Assembly (NCBI RefSeq): GCF_016899855.1
Contig: NZ_JACJJG010000030.1
Span: 1 to 32,720 of the forward strand
Reading direction: 5' to 3'
Source of the DNA: Marseilla massiliensis
GTDB lineage: Bacteria > Bacteroidota > Bacteroidia > Bacteroidales > Bacteroidaceae
Length of the DNA stretch: 32,720 nucleotides
The position numbers and the translations under genes were made by a program. The notes beneath the pieces were generated by a model, which worked only from the letters and a program-made list of their open reading frames with translations, was not told the DNA's origin and made no database searches. Each line of letters opens with the position of its first letter. Position 1 is the first letter of the stretch. Of this stretch, positions 16,817 to 24,049 are shown in pieces.

Positions 16817-17647
16817 ATGATGGAAAAAATCACTGAGAGAACAATCGACATACGTGAAATCCTCAAAGGCAAGATGGGAGCTAAAGCCAAGTATGTGCCG
16901 GCGCCGCTGGTCAAATGGCTTGAGCGCATTGTTCACCAGGACGAGGTCAACGACTTCCTGTGGCAGAACCGCGACCTTGCGGGCGTGCCTTGGCTCGAGT
17001 CGTGCCTGCGTTACCTCGACGTTACGCTTGACGTGGTCGGGGAGGAAAACCTGCCCCCGAAGGATGACGGCCGTCTGTACACCTTTGTCAGCAACCATCC
17101 GCTCGGCGGACAGGACGGCGTTGCCCTCGGCGCCATCATCGGTCGTCGTTATGACGGGAGGCTGCGCTATCTCGTTAACGACCTGCTAATGAACCTGCCG
17201 GGCCTTGCCCCGCTCTGCATACCCATAAACAAGACCGGGCAGCAGAGCCGCAGTTTCCCCGCGATGGTTGAGGCCGGTTTCCACGGCGACAATCATATTA
17301 TAATGTTCCCCGCCGGCATTTGCTCGCGCAGGATTGACGGGAAAATCCATGATTTGCCGTGGAAAAAGACTTTCATAACCAAGAGCGTCGAGACACACCG
17401 TGACGTAATACCAATACATTTCGGCGGTCGCAACTCCGATTTCTTCTACAACCTGGCAAACGTGTGCAAGCGTTTGGGCATAAAATTCAACATCGCCATG
17501 CTGTACCTTGCCGACGAGATGTACAAGAACCGCCACAAGACGTTCCGCGTTGCCTTCGGTAAGCCTATACCGTGGCAGACGTTCGACAAGTCGCGCACGC
17601 CAGCGCAGTGGGCCGGCTACGTGCAGGACATCGTATATAAACTGTAA
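16817..17647 (+). CDS. glsA: Glycine-lipid O-acyltransferase (PlsC-like), GlsA type
   Basis: A 276-residue acyltransferase of the PlsC/lysophospholipid family. Its catalytic block is SNHPLGGQDG (His94, Asp100: one residue more between His and Asp than the canonical HX4D). The second block is FPAGICSRR near 164-172, in the position of the PEGTRS-type motif. In Bacteroides the pair GlsB/GlsA makes glycine lipids: GlsB N-acylates glycine and GlsA adds a second acyl chain to the 3-hydroxy group. The partner gene starts 58 bases downstream. The family was first annotated as hemolysin-like, but nothing here suggests a hemolysin. Start: ATGATG at 16817; the second ATG is equally possible. No signal peptide; it is probably membrane-associated from the cytoplasm. 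Confidence 0.85.
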   Translation: MMEKITERTIDIREILKGKMGAKAKYVPAPLVKWLERIVHQDEVNDFLWQNRDLAGVPWLESCLRYLDVTLDVVGEENLPPKDDGRLYTFVSNHPLGGQDGVALGAIIGRRYDGRLRYLVNDLLMNLPGLAPLCIPINKTGQQSRSFPAMVEAGFHGDNHIIMFPAGICSRRIDGKIHDLPWKKTFITKSVETHRDVIPIHFGGRNSDFFYNLANVCKRLGIKFNIAMLYLADEMYKNRHKTFRVAFGKPIPWQTFDKSRTPAQWAGYVQDIVYKL

Positions 17648-17705
17648 TTTACCGACTCCATACGAGATTACCAATATCAACAACAACCATCAACAGCTTG
17701 ATAAA

Positions 17706-18707
17706 ATGGAACAAGACATCATCCTTCCGATAGACAAGGAAGTGCTCAAGAGCGAACTTACGCCGGACAGGCAGTTGCGCATGACCAACAAGAGCCATAA
17801 CGAGATCTACATAATCACGGCGCACAACGCGCCGAACGTGATGAAGGAAATAGGCCGCCTGCGCGAAATCGCATTCCGTGAGGCCGGCGGCGGCAGCGGC
17901 AAGAGCATGGACATAGACGAGTTCGACACGTGCGACAACTGCTATAAGCAGCTCATCGTATGGAATCCTGAGGAGGAGGAAATAATCGGAGGATACCGTT
18001 ATATGCTGGGATGCGACGCTGATATTGACGCTGACGGCCAGCCCGTGCTCGCCACAAGCCACATGTTCCACTTCTCTGACAAGTTCATGAAGGACTACAT
18101 GCCTTGGACTGTGGAGCTCGGACGCTCGTTTGTCGCCACCGAATACCAAAGCTCCAAGATGGGCGCCAAGAGCCTTTTCGCCCTTGACAACCTGTGGGAC
18201 GGCCTCGGGGCGCTCACCGTCATACGCCCTGATATAAAGTATCTGTTCGGCAAGATGACGATGTATCCTTCGTTCGTGCGTAAGGGCCGTGACATGATTC
18301 TGTATTTTCTTAAAAAGCATTTCAACGACCCCGACAACCTCATAATCCCGATGGAACCGCTTAAAATAGAAACAGATGAGGCCGAACTGGAGCGTCTTTT
18401 CTGTGAAGACACGTTCAAGGAGGATTACAGGATACTGAACCGCGAGGTGCGCAGGCTGGGCTATAACATCCCGCCGCTTGTCAATGCGTACATGGGACTC
18501 AGCCCGACGATGAAGATGTTTGGCACCGCCATCAACTATGGTTTCGGCGACGTGGAGGAAACCGGCATACTTATCGCCGTTGACGAGATACTCGAGGAGA
18601 AGCGCATACGCCATATCGACTCGTTCATTAAGGAGCATCCGGAGGCTCTGCACATAACATCCGGGGCCAACAGCGTTATCTATAAAGACAACGGCAGCGG
18701 CGAGTAA
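17706..18707 (+). CDS. glsB: Acyl-ACP:glycine N-acyltransferase, GlsB type (GNAT fold)
   Basis: A 333-residue protein of the OlsB-related GNAT family. The N-terminal half carries the family segments IGRLREIAFREAGGG (near 49-63), DEFDTCDNCYKQLIVWNPEEEEIIGGYRYMLG and VELGRSFVATEYQ. Relatives in Bacteroides (GlsB, also found by functional metagenomics as the N-acyl-glycine/commendamide synthase) transfer a 3-hydroxyacyl chain from acyl carrier protein to glycine. The ATG at 17706 is chosen because the upstream part of the open frame overlaps glsA and has no family similarity. Order is glsA then glsB in one probable transcript. A small CCGCCC/GGGCGG hairpin (18709-18727) follows the stop. Confidence 0.87.
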   Translation: MEQDIILPIDKEVLKSELTPDRQLRMTNKSHNEIYIITAHNAPNVMKEIGRLREIAFREAGGGSGKSMDIDEFDTCDNCYKQLIVWNPEEEEIIGGYRYMLGCDADIDADGQPVLATSHMFHFSDKFMKDYMPWTVELGRSFVATEYQSSKMGAKSLFALDNLWDGLGALTVIRPDIKYLFGKMTMYPSFVRKGRDMILYFLKKHFNDPDNLIIPMEPLKIETDEAELERLFCEDTFKEDYRILNREVRRLGYNIPPLVNAYMGLSPTMKMFGTAINYGFGDVEETGILIAVDEILEEKRIRHIDSFIKEHPEALHITSGANSVIYKDNGSGE

Positions 18708-18708
18708 T

Positions 18709-18727
18709 CCGCCCAGTTTACGGGCGG
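18709..18727 (+). terminator. Short GC-rich hairpin after glsB
   Basis: CCGCCC and GGGCGG surround a 7-base loop directly after the glsB stop. No T-run follows, so termination is only possible, not demonstrated. No TAnnTTTG element is visible between here and aldA, which starts 214 bases after glsB ends. Confidence 0.35.
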
Positions 18728-18921
18728 ACATGTTCCGTCCGGATGTGTATTCCCTGCCGTGAGGCACAGTTTCGAGCGGCCGCAGGCCCTGTCCTGCCGC
18801 CCGCCCAATGCGCTCATGCCTGTCGTGAAGCGCCGATAATTGTTCCTTGACACCATGAAGAATAAAACAACTACATTTCTTATAATCAATATCTATCAAC
18901 CTTTTTTAATTTTTAAAGCCT

Positions 18922-20361
18922 ATGAAAAATCTACAGATGTATATCAACGGAAAGTTTACCGAAGGCCGTTCGGGCAAGTGGATTGACGTACTTAACCCCT
19001 CGACAGAGGAAGTTGTGAGCCGCCAGCCTGACGGAACGGTGGAAGATGTGGCCGAAGCCGTAGACGCGGCTTACGCCGCGCAGAAGTCGTGGGCCAAGAT
19101 TCCGGCATGCGAAAGAGCCGTTTACCTGCACAAGATGGCTGACGGAATACGTGCCAACTTCGACAAATTCCAGGAGATTCTGGTGCGCGAGCAGGGCAAG
19201 ACGCAGGCTCTCGCCGCTACCGAGGTGGGCGTTACGGCCACTTACTTCGACTATATGGCCGAGTTTGCGCGCCGCATCGAGGGCGAGATTATCCAGAGCG
19301 ACGCCCGCAACGAGACCATGATGCTCTTCAAGAAGCCGCTCGGCGTGGCGGCAGGAATACTGCCGTGGAACTTCCCGTTCTTCCTTATAGCCCGCAAGGC
19401 GGCTGCCGCCCTCATCGCGGGATGCACCATAGTGATCAAGCCTTCGCAGATAACACCCGAGAACTGTTGCGAGTTCTGCAAGATAGTTGACGAGGTGGGG
19501 CTGCCCGCCGGCGTGTTCAACGTCGTTACTGGCCGCGGCTCTCTCGTGGGCAACGCCATGGCTTCTAACCCCAAGGTGGCTATTGTCAGCCTTACGGGAA
19601 GCGTCGGCGCGGGTACGAAAATCATGGAGGCAGCCGCTCCCAACATAACAAAAGTGAGCCTTGAGCTGGGCGGCAAGGCTCCGGCAATAGTATTCCCGGA
19701 CGCCGACCTCGAGCTTGCTGCGCAGGCAGTACTCGAAAGCCGTATCGGCAACAGCGGCCAGATATGCAACAATGCCGAGCGTCTGTACGTGCATAAGGAC
19801 GTGAAGAAGGAGTTTACCGACATACTTTTGAAAAAGTTTGAGGCCGTTAAGGTGGGCGACCCTGCCGTCATGAAAGACGCCGACATGGGGCCGCTCGTTG
19901 AGAAGCGTGCCCTCGACAGCGTGATGGAAAAGGTTGACCGCGCCGTTAAACAGGGCGCTAAAGTGCTCTGCGGAGGCCACCGCGTCGGTGAAAAGGGCTA
20001 TTTTTACGCTGCTACTTTGCTTGATGACGTTAAGCAAGACTTCGACATCGTGCATGAGGAAACGTTCGGACCGGTGCTTCCTATCATCGAGTTTGACAAC
20101 ATAGACCAGGTAATCGAATGGGCCAACGACGTTGAATACGGGCTTGCCTCGTCAGTATTCACCAAGGACATCGACACCGCCACCCGCATGTGTCGTGAAC
20201 TGGAGTTCGGCGAGACATACATCAACCGCATGCACTTCGAGGCCATCCAGGGCTTCCATGCCGGCGTGAAGAAGTCGGGAATAGGCGGAGCCGACGGCAA
20301 GCACGGCCTTGAGGAGTACCTCAGTACGCATGTAGTATATCTCGATACACATTATGAATAA
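18922..20361 (+). CDS. aldA: NAD-dependent aldehyde dehydrogenase, lactaldehyde/glycolaldehyde type (AldA)
   Basis: A 479-residue aldehyde dehydrogenase, the same length as E. coli AldA and closely similar to it along its length as far as I can recall that sequence (for example GEIIQSD, FKKPLGVAAGILPWNFPFFLIARK, FGETYINR, QGFHAGVKKSGIGGADGKHGLEEYL). Catalytic Cys282 lies in NSGQICNNAER, general base Glu248 in SLELGGKAP, oxyanion Asn150 in PWNFPF and NAD-binding Lys173 in IKPSQ. AldA oxidises L-lactaldehyde or glycolaldehyde from fucose and rhamnose breakdown, but no such pathway gene is nearby, so the physiological substrate is open. No promoter was identified. It converges with the regulator gene across array D. 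Confidence 0.9.
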   Translation: MKNLQMYINGKFTEGRSGKWIDVLNPSTEEVVSRQPDGTVEDVAEAVDAAYAAQKSWAKIPACERAVYLHKMADGIRANFDKFQEILVREQGKTQALAATEVGVTATYFDYMAEFARRIEGEIIQSDARNETMMLFKKPLGVAAGILPWNFPFFLIARKAAAALIAGCTIVIKPSQITPENCCEFCKIVDEVGLPAGVFNVVTGRGSLVGNAMASNPKVAIVSLTGSVGAGTKIMEAAAPNITKVSLELGGKAPAIVFPDADLELAAQAVLESRIGNSGQICNNAERLYVHKDVKKEFTDILLKKFEAVKVGDPAVMKDADMGPLVEKRALDSVMEKVDRAVKQGAKVLCGGHRVGEKGYFYAATLLDDVKQDFDIVHEETFGPVLPIIEFDNIDQVIEWANDVEYGLASSVFTKDIDTATRMCRELEFGETYINRMHFEAIQGFHAGVKKSGIGGADGKHGLEEYLSTHVVYLDTHYE

Positions 20362-20365
20362 TTCC

Positions 20366-20477
20366 AAAAGGCGGTCTTTTGCCTTCTAAAAGGCCGTCTT
20401 TTACACGCCAAAAGGCCACCTTTCGAGCCTCGAAAGGTGGCCTTTTGTATTGCCGTTCGTAACGTCTTGTTTATCAA
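20366..20477. repeat. 22-bp-pitch palindrome array D (four units) with flank motif
   Basis: Units start at 20366, 20388, 20410 and 20432 (81-bp span): AAAAGGCGGTCTTTT, AAAAGGCCGTCTTTT, AAAAGGCCACCTTTC and GAAAGGTGGCCTTTT. Units 3 and 4 are exact reverse complements. CGTCTTGTTTATCAA (20463-20477) follows 16 bases on. The array starts 5 bases past the aldA stop, between convergent genes, where the unit 3/4 stem-loop could serve as a bidirectional terminator. Confidence 0.8.
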
Positions 20478-20487
20478 TAACTTATAA

Positions 20488-20570
20488 ATCTCACCTTTTC
20501 ACCTTCTCACTTTCTCACCTTTAAATGCCTTTCCTCACCTTTTCACCTTCTCACTTTTTCACCTTTAAGA
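20488..20570. repeat. Pyrimidine-rich TTTTCACC/TTCTCAC tract at the 3' end of the regulator gene
   Basis: Two near-identical runs of CTCACCTTTTCACCTTCTCACTTT-type units are separated by ACCTTTAAATGCCTTTC. The tract runs over the stop of the minus-strand regulator gene, so the final codons lie inside repeat sequence. Related tracts are at 5575-5617 and 22848-22883. Confidence 0.55.
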
Positions 20571-21639
20571 TGTATCCTTTCTTTATTACGGCCTCAATCG
20601 CCACGGTAGGGTCAGCCTTCAGGGCGCGGCGCAGGTAGGTTATCTGCACGTTGAGGGCCATCGAATTGGCGTAGGAGTCGTCGCCCCAGACCTCGGAAAG
20701 CAGTTCTTCGCGGCTCACGAGAGTGTTCTTCCGTGCGGCGAGCAGGCGCAGTATTTCGGCCTGGCGGCTGGTTATTATAACCTTTTCAGAACCATGCCGC
20801 AGCTCGTTGAATGGATAAAAAAAGTCGGTTTCACCGAGTTTTATGGCCTCGCCCTCGGTCGGTTCACTTGCCGGAGGCTGTTTCATTTCGTATATCATGT
20901 TCTTCATGAATTCGTGGCGGATACGGTCAATGCGCTTTTGGATGATGATTGTCTTAATCTGGTACGCCATGCAGAACGCCAATACCAGCACAAGCAGGAC
21001 GCTGCCAGCCAGTTGCCAGGCCATCGACCGCAGCACGTTGCCTGGTTTTACCGTTACGCTGAACGCCACGCCGACAAATTCCAACGGATTGGTGGAGTAG
21101 CGCACGTCGAGCCGGTTGCCGAATGTTCCGCTTGTCGTGAACACCGGGTGAGCCATGTATCGGTTTGTTTTGTAGAAGCGGAAGGCTGCGGTTGTATCTT
21201 GTCCGGCGGTAGTCAACAGCGAGTCTATGTGGTGCTTGTCCGTCTTTTTTACGTGCCATGCCACGTATCTGTTGGCAAGGTCTATGCCGTTTGCCAGTTC
21301 GATGTTGCCCAGTTTTACCCTGCGCTTTATGCCAGGAAGTTCGTATGTAACTTCTGAATTTACCGTTTTCTTTACCGTTTTGCCTTTTCCTTTCCTGTTG
21401 TCAAGGTTCACTTTGATGTAGATATGCGTTTTGGGCTGCTCTACCGAATCCCTTTCGGCCATGTAAAACCGGTACAGTTCTTCTTGTTCCACTGCTTTTG
21501 TGCATTCCGTTTTGAGCTTTTCGATGTTCAGCTCAATGGCGTATCTGTACTGGTTCATCAGCCAATAGCCCTGCACACAGAGTATCAGCGCCATCGTGGC
21601 GATGCTCAATATCCATACCGTTTTTATTCTTTTGTTCAT
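20551..21639 (-). CDS. Membrane-anchored winged-helix regulator on a degenerate histidine-kinase scaffold
   Basis: A 362-residue protein with a membrane helix at about 7-28, an extracytoplasmic region (about 30-205) and a second helix (about 206-228). A short cytoplasmic helix follows, RHEFMKNMIYEMKQP (241-255), which aligns with the DHp box of Bacteroidetes kinases (xxDFINNMTHELKTP). Tyr250 stands where the phosphorylated His should be, and no ATPase domain follows. The rest (about 283-361: VIITSRQAEILRLLAARKNTLVSREELLSEVWGDD...NVQITYLRRALKADP...IKKGYILKV) is an OmpR/PhoB-type winged helix. It should bind DNA while tethered to the inner membrane. It is divergent from the GLPGLI gene at 21871, its most likely target. 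The ligand and the exact targets are not visible. Confidence 0.85.
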   Translation of the reverse strand: MNKRIKTVWILSIATMALILCVQGYWLMNQYRYAIELNIEKLKTECTKAVEQEELYRFYMAERDSVEQPKTHIYIKVNLDNRKGKGKTVKKTVNSEVTYELPGIKRRVKLGNIELANGIDLANRYVAWHVKKTDKHHIDSLLTTAGQDTTAAFRFYKTNRYMAHPVFTTSGTFGNRLDVRYSTNPLEFVGVAFSVTVKPGNVLRSMAWQLAGSVLLVLVLAFCMAYQIKTIIIQKRIDRIRHEFMKNMIYEMKQPPASEPTEGEAIKLGETDFFYPFNELRHGSEKVIITSRQAEILRLLAARKNTLVSREELLSEVWGDDSYANSMALNVQITYLRRALKADPTVAIEAVIKKGYILKVKK

Positions 21640-21663
21640 CAGTAAAACGTTGTTTTAATGGTG

Positions 21664-21737
21664 CAAAGATAATGCAAACGAGAGGAAAGTGAGCTTGCTC
21701 ACAATTTCCCGAGTGCAGTTTATCTTATGCAAAGATA
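21664..21737 (-). promoter_or_regulatory. Candidate -7 elements and inverted repeat upstream of the regulator gene
   Basis: On the minus strand TATCTTTG occurs at 21671-21664 and again at 21737-21730, both fitting TAnnTTTG. Neither has a clear TTTG at the standard distance. Between them GTGAGC-TT-GCTCAC (21689-21702) is a perfect 6-bp inverted repeat with a 2-base centre, a candidate operator in this divergent gap. Confidence 0.5.
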
Positions 21738-21812
21738 CGGAAAAACACGCACGCGCATACCTCTAATAATATTTTAGTAATACATTTGGGTAATAAGAGA
21801 GTAATATAAATC

Positions 21813-21844
21813 ATTGATTTTATCGGTTAATTGTCGTAACTTTG
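21813..21844 (+). promoter_or_regulatory. Promoter of the first GLPGLI gene
   Basis: ATTG (21813-21816) and TAACTTTG (21837-21844) are separated by 20 bases, close to the Bacteroidetes -33/-7 consensus. Transcription would start near 21851, about 20 bases before the ATG at 21871. It faces away from the regulator gene across a 231-bp gap. Confidence 0.65.
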
Positions 21845-21870
21845 CGACAAAACCATAAATACTTCATGAT

Positions 21871-22707
21871 ATGTCAAGAATTGTTTTATCGTTGGCGGCG
21901 CTCCTGGCTGCCGTCGCCGCCACGGCGCAAATCACCGTTTTTCAGCCTATAGACCTTGAGGCGGGCGAGCCGTGCGACACCATGCGCTACGTTGTTTATT
22001 ATGACTTGGCGTTCGTCGAGGACACTACCGATGCCGCCGACAAGCCCATCAACGAGATGACGCGCCTCGAAGTGGGCGACCATGTGCAGTATTTCTACAG
22101 CAACAAGTCGTTCCAGGCCGACTCGGCTAACGCCATAGTGATGAAGAACGGCGGTAATAATTATAACGGCGATGGGCTGATTCAGTGGCGGTTGTACAAG
22201 AATTACCCTGCCGTGGGCAAGACTTCGCTGCTCGAGAAGTTCGGCATGGACCGCTTCGTGTGCACCGAAGACTATGCCGCGCCAGCCTGGCAGCCCGTGG
22301 CCGACAGCTCGGCGGTAATCCTCGGCTATCAATGCAGCATGGCCGTGGCCACGTATAAGGGGCGCACCTGGTACGCATGGTATGCCGAGGACATACCTCT
22401 CGACGCGGGACCGTGGAAGCTCGGCGGACTGCCCGGCCTTATCCTGCGAGCCTACGACGCGCAAAAGCACTACGATTTCACCGCCGCCGGCATTGTCAAT
22501 GCCGACCCGCAGGCGCTTATATATTATAAAGGTGGAAAGTATGAGCCCGTAAACCGCAAGACGCTCAACGGCATTTACCGCCGCTACTACGCCGACCCCG
22601 TGGGCTATATCACCAACAACCCGAAGATTACCGTGCGTTATCGGGACGAGTTCGGCAACGATATACCAAGCCCGAAGAACGAGCCTTATAATCCCATTGA
22701 GAAGTAG
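21871..22707 (+). CDS. GLPGLI family secreted protein (copy 1)
   Basis: A 278-residue protein with a signal peptide (about 1-19, ending ATAQ) and therefore periplasmic or surface-exposed. GLPGLI is at 186-191 within AGPWKLGGLPGLILRAYDA. Other family features are PCDTMRY (34-40), LGYQCSMAVATYKGRTWYAWYAEDIPLDAGPW and a C-terminal PKNEPYNPIEK. The family is known from Porphyromonas gingivalis and other Bacteroidetes and has no established function. Copy 1 differs from copies 2 and 3 in having LGGLPGLI in place of LCGLPGLI, an extra Cys131 and a shorter tail. It has its own promoter and is separated from copies 2 and 3 by a repeat-filled 473-bp gap, so it may be controlled independently. Confidence 0.85.
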   Translation: MSRIVLSLAALLAAVAATAQITVFQPIDLEAGEPCDTMRYVVYYDLAFVEDTTDAADKPINEMTRLEVGDHVQYFYSNKSFQADSANAIVMKNGGNNYNGDGLIQWRLYKNYPAVGKTSLLEKFGMDRFVCTEDYAAPAWQPVADSSAVILGYQCSMAVATYKGRTWYAWYAEDIPLDAGPWKLGGLPGLILRAYDAQKHYDFTAAGIVNADPQALIYYKGGKYEPVNRKTLNGIYRRYYADPVGYITNNPKITVRYRDEFGNDIPSPKNEPYNPIEK

Positions 22708-22912
22708 ACGGGCAGGAGCCCCCTCCCAACCTCCCCGAGGGGAGGAGCCGGATAGCGGACGGGTGGCGGGCAGACGAGGAGAAATGTTCAGTCGACAAGT
22801 CGACGAGTGACAAGCAGACAAGGAGAAATGCTTTGCTGTCAGCATGCCTTTTTCACCTTTTCACCCTTTCACTTTTTCACCTTTAAAAGTCCCCTTCTTG
22901 GCCTTTCCGTAA
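22708..22912. repeat. Dispersed repeats after the first GLPGLI gene
   Basis: A CTCCCAACCTCCCCGAGGGGAGG palindromic element lies at about 22722-22746 (a relative is at about 4855-4880). A GACAAGTCGACGAG-TGACAAGCAG-ACAAGG unit follows at 22794-22830, then a TTTTTCACC tract at 22848-22883. The palindrome followed by T-poor sequence is not a typical terminator. No gene is seen. Confidence 0.5.
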
Positions 22913-23040
22913 CTGCTTGATAATCAGTGGTTTCCTGAAAGGCGGCAAACCGCGTTGCAAAAGGTGGCCTTTTAGGCGCTAAAAGACGGTCTTTCGGACG
23001 GTAAAAGACCGCCTCTTGCAAAACGCCTTGCAGTTAACGG
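22913..23040. repeat. 22-bp-pitch palindrome array E (four units) bracketed by an inverted repeat
   Basis: Units start at 22937, 22959, 22981 and 23003 (81-bp span): GAAAGGCGGCAAACC, AAAAGGTGGCCTTTT, AAAAGACGGTCTTTC and AAAAGACCGCCTCTT. CTGCTTGATAATCAGTGG (22913-22930) lies 6 bases before. CCGTAACTGC at 22907-22916 and GCAGTTAACGG at 23030-23040 form an inverted repeat around the array, as the ends of a small mobile or palindromic element would. Confidence 0.7.
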
Positions 23041-23119
23041 ATGTTTTACTGTGCGTAGGCGGGGAGAAAGAAGGCCGTGAGGTATAAGATAAATTAAGTG
23101 TTAAACCGTAATAATTTTA

Positions 23120-23159
23120 CCCCCCCCAATGACATTTTGAGTAAATATTGCTATCTTTG
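23120..23159 (+). promoter_or_regulatory. Promoter of the GLPGLI 2-3/OMP operon with a C8 tract
   Basis: TATCTTTG (-7, TAnnTTTG) lies at 23152-23159, predicting a start near 23166. A run of eight C (23120-23127) ends just upstream of where the -33 element should sit (about 23128-23131, AATG, a poor match). A TTTG at 23136-23139 is too close to be a standard -33. A long homopolymer here could change length by slippage. Confidence 0.55.
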
Positions 23160-23180
23160 CGGTAATTGTATAATGAAAAA

Positions 23181-24035
23181 ATGACGCTTATGAGAAATAT
23201 GTCAGCAGTGCTTTTCGCAGCCGTTTTAATGCTGCCCGCAGCGGTAAAGGCCGGCGTGGAGAGCTTCAATTTCCGCATGAAACAGGAGGTTTGCGACACA
23301 GTGAGGTACGAGATTGCCTATGATATGACCTTCGTCAAGGGTGTGTGGACCGATAAAGTGGACACGCTTACCGAGCCGATGCGCCTCGAGATAGGCGACA
23401 GAGCCATGCGTTTCTACAGCTATGCGGCGTTCCGCAGCGACTCGCTCAATGCCGTCAACGCCGCCAACGGTAGCAATGAGTCTCTTTTCGGGGAGTACGT
23501 TTCGTGGCAAGTGTACCGCAATTACCCCAAGGACGGGAGCTTCACGTTCCTTGACGACGTGGCCGGCGTAAACTATTTCGCCGTTACCGAGCCGGTGAAG
23601 TCGCCCGAATGGACGCCCGTAGCGGACAGCGTTGCCACCATACTCGGCTATCAATGCCGCCTCGCCACGGCGTGGTACAAGGGCCGACAGTGGTTCGTCT
23701 GGTATGCCGACGACATCCCGATGGACGCCGGTCCGTGGAAACTCTGCGGACTGCCCGGCCTAATCCTCCGCGCGTATGACGCTAAACGGCAGTACGTTTT
23801 CGAGGTTACGGGCCTTCGGAACGTTACCGAGCCAAAGCCGATGATGTACCAGGGACTTGACTATGAGCCAGTAAGCAACGCCACGCTGGTAAAGGAGTAT
23901 AAACGCTATAATGCCGACCCGTTCGGCTACGACCGCCTTTACAATCCAGATGTGGTCATCGTAACCGACGACGGCAGCGGCAACCCGCTGCCTGCCCCAA
24001 AGAACATACCGTTCATCCCGATAGAACTTCAATAA
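23181..24035 (+). CDS. GLPGLI family secreted protein (copy 2)
   Basis: About 284 residues with a signal peptide (MRNMSAVLFAAVLMLPAAVKA). Family features are EVCDTVRYEIAYDM near the N-terminus, VYRNYPKDGSFTFLDD, SPEWTPVADSVATILGYQCRLATAWYKGRQWFVWYADD, AGPWKLCGLPGLILRAYDA and the tail APKNIPFIPIELQ. I prefer the ATG at 23181 (A-rich upstream, 15 bases after the predicted start of transcription). ATG 23190 is nearly as good, and the frame also opens at a TTG further up. Copy 3 follows after 14 bases and shares whole phrases with it, so the two arose by tandem duplication. The function of the family is unknown. Confidence 0.85.
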   Translation: MTLMRNMSAVLFAAVLMLPAAVKAGVESFNFRMKQEVCDTVRYEIAYDMTFVKGVWTDKVDTLTEPMRLEIGDRAMRFYSYAAFRSDSLNAVNAANGSNESLFGEYVSWQVYRNYPKDGSFTFLDDVAGVNYFAVTEPVKSPEWTPVADSVATILGYQCRLATAWYKGRQWFVWYADDIPMDAGPWKLCGLPGLILRAYDAKRQYVFEVTGLRNVTEPKPMMYQGLDYEPVSNATLVKEYKRYNADPFGYDRLYNPDVVIVTDDGSGNPLPAPKNIPFIPIELQ

Positions 24036-24049
24036 ATAATAGGTGTAAT

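Noticed and set aside
16817..17647. Hemolysin
   Set aside because: Relatives are often labelled hemolysin, but the sequence has PlsC-type acyltransferase motifs and a neighbouring N-acyltransferase, which fit lipid synthesis.
17649..18899. Minus-strand open frame of 416 codons opposite glsB
   Set aside because: The plus-strand frame has clear GNAT-family motifs. The antisense product has none and only reflects third-position GC bias.
18931..20055. Minus-strand open frame of 374 codons opposite aldA
   Set aside because: The plus strand encodes a full-length aldehyde dehydrogenase with all catalytic residues; the reverse frame has no recognisable feature.
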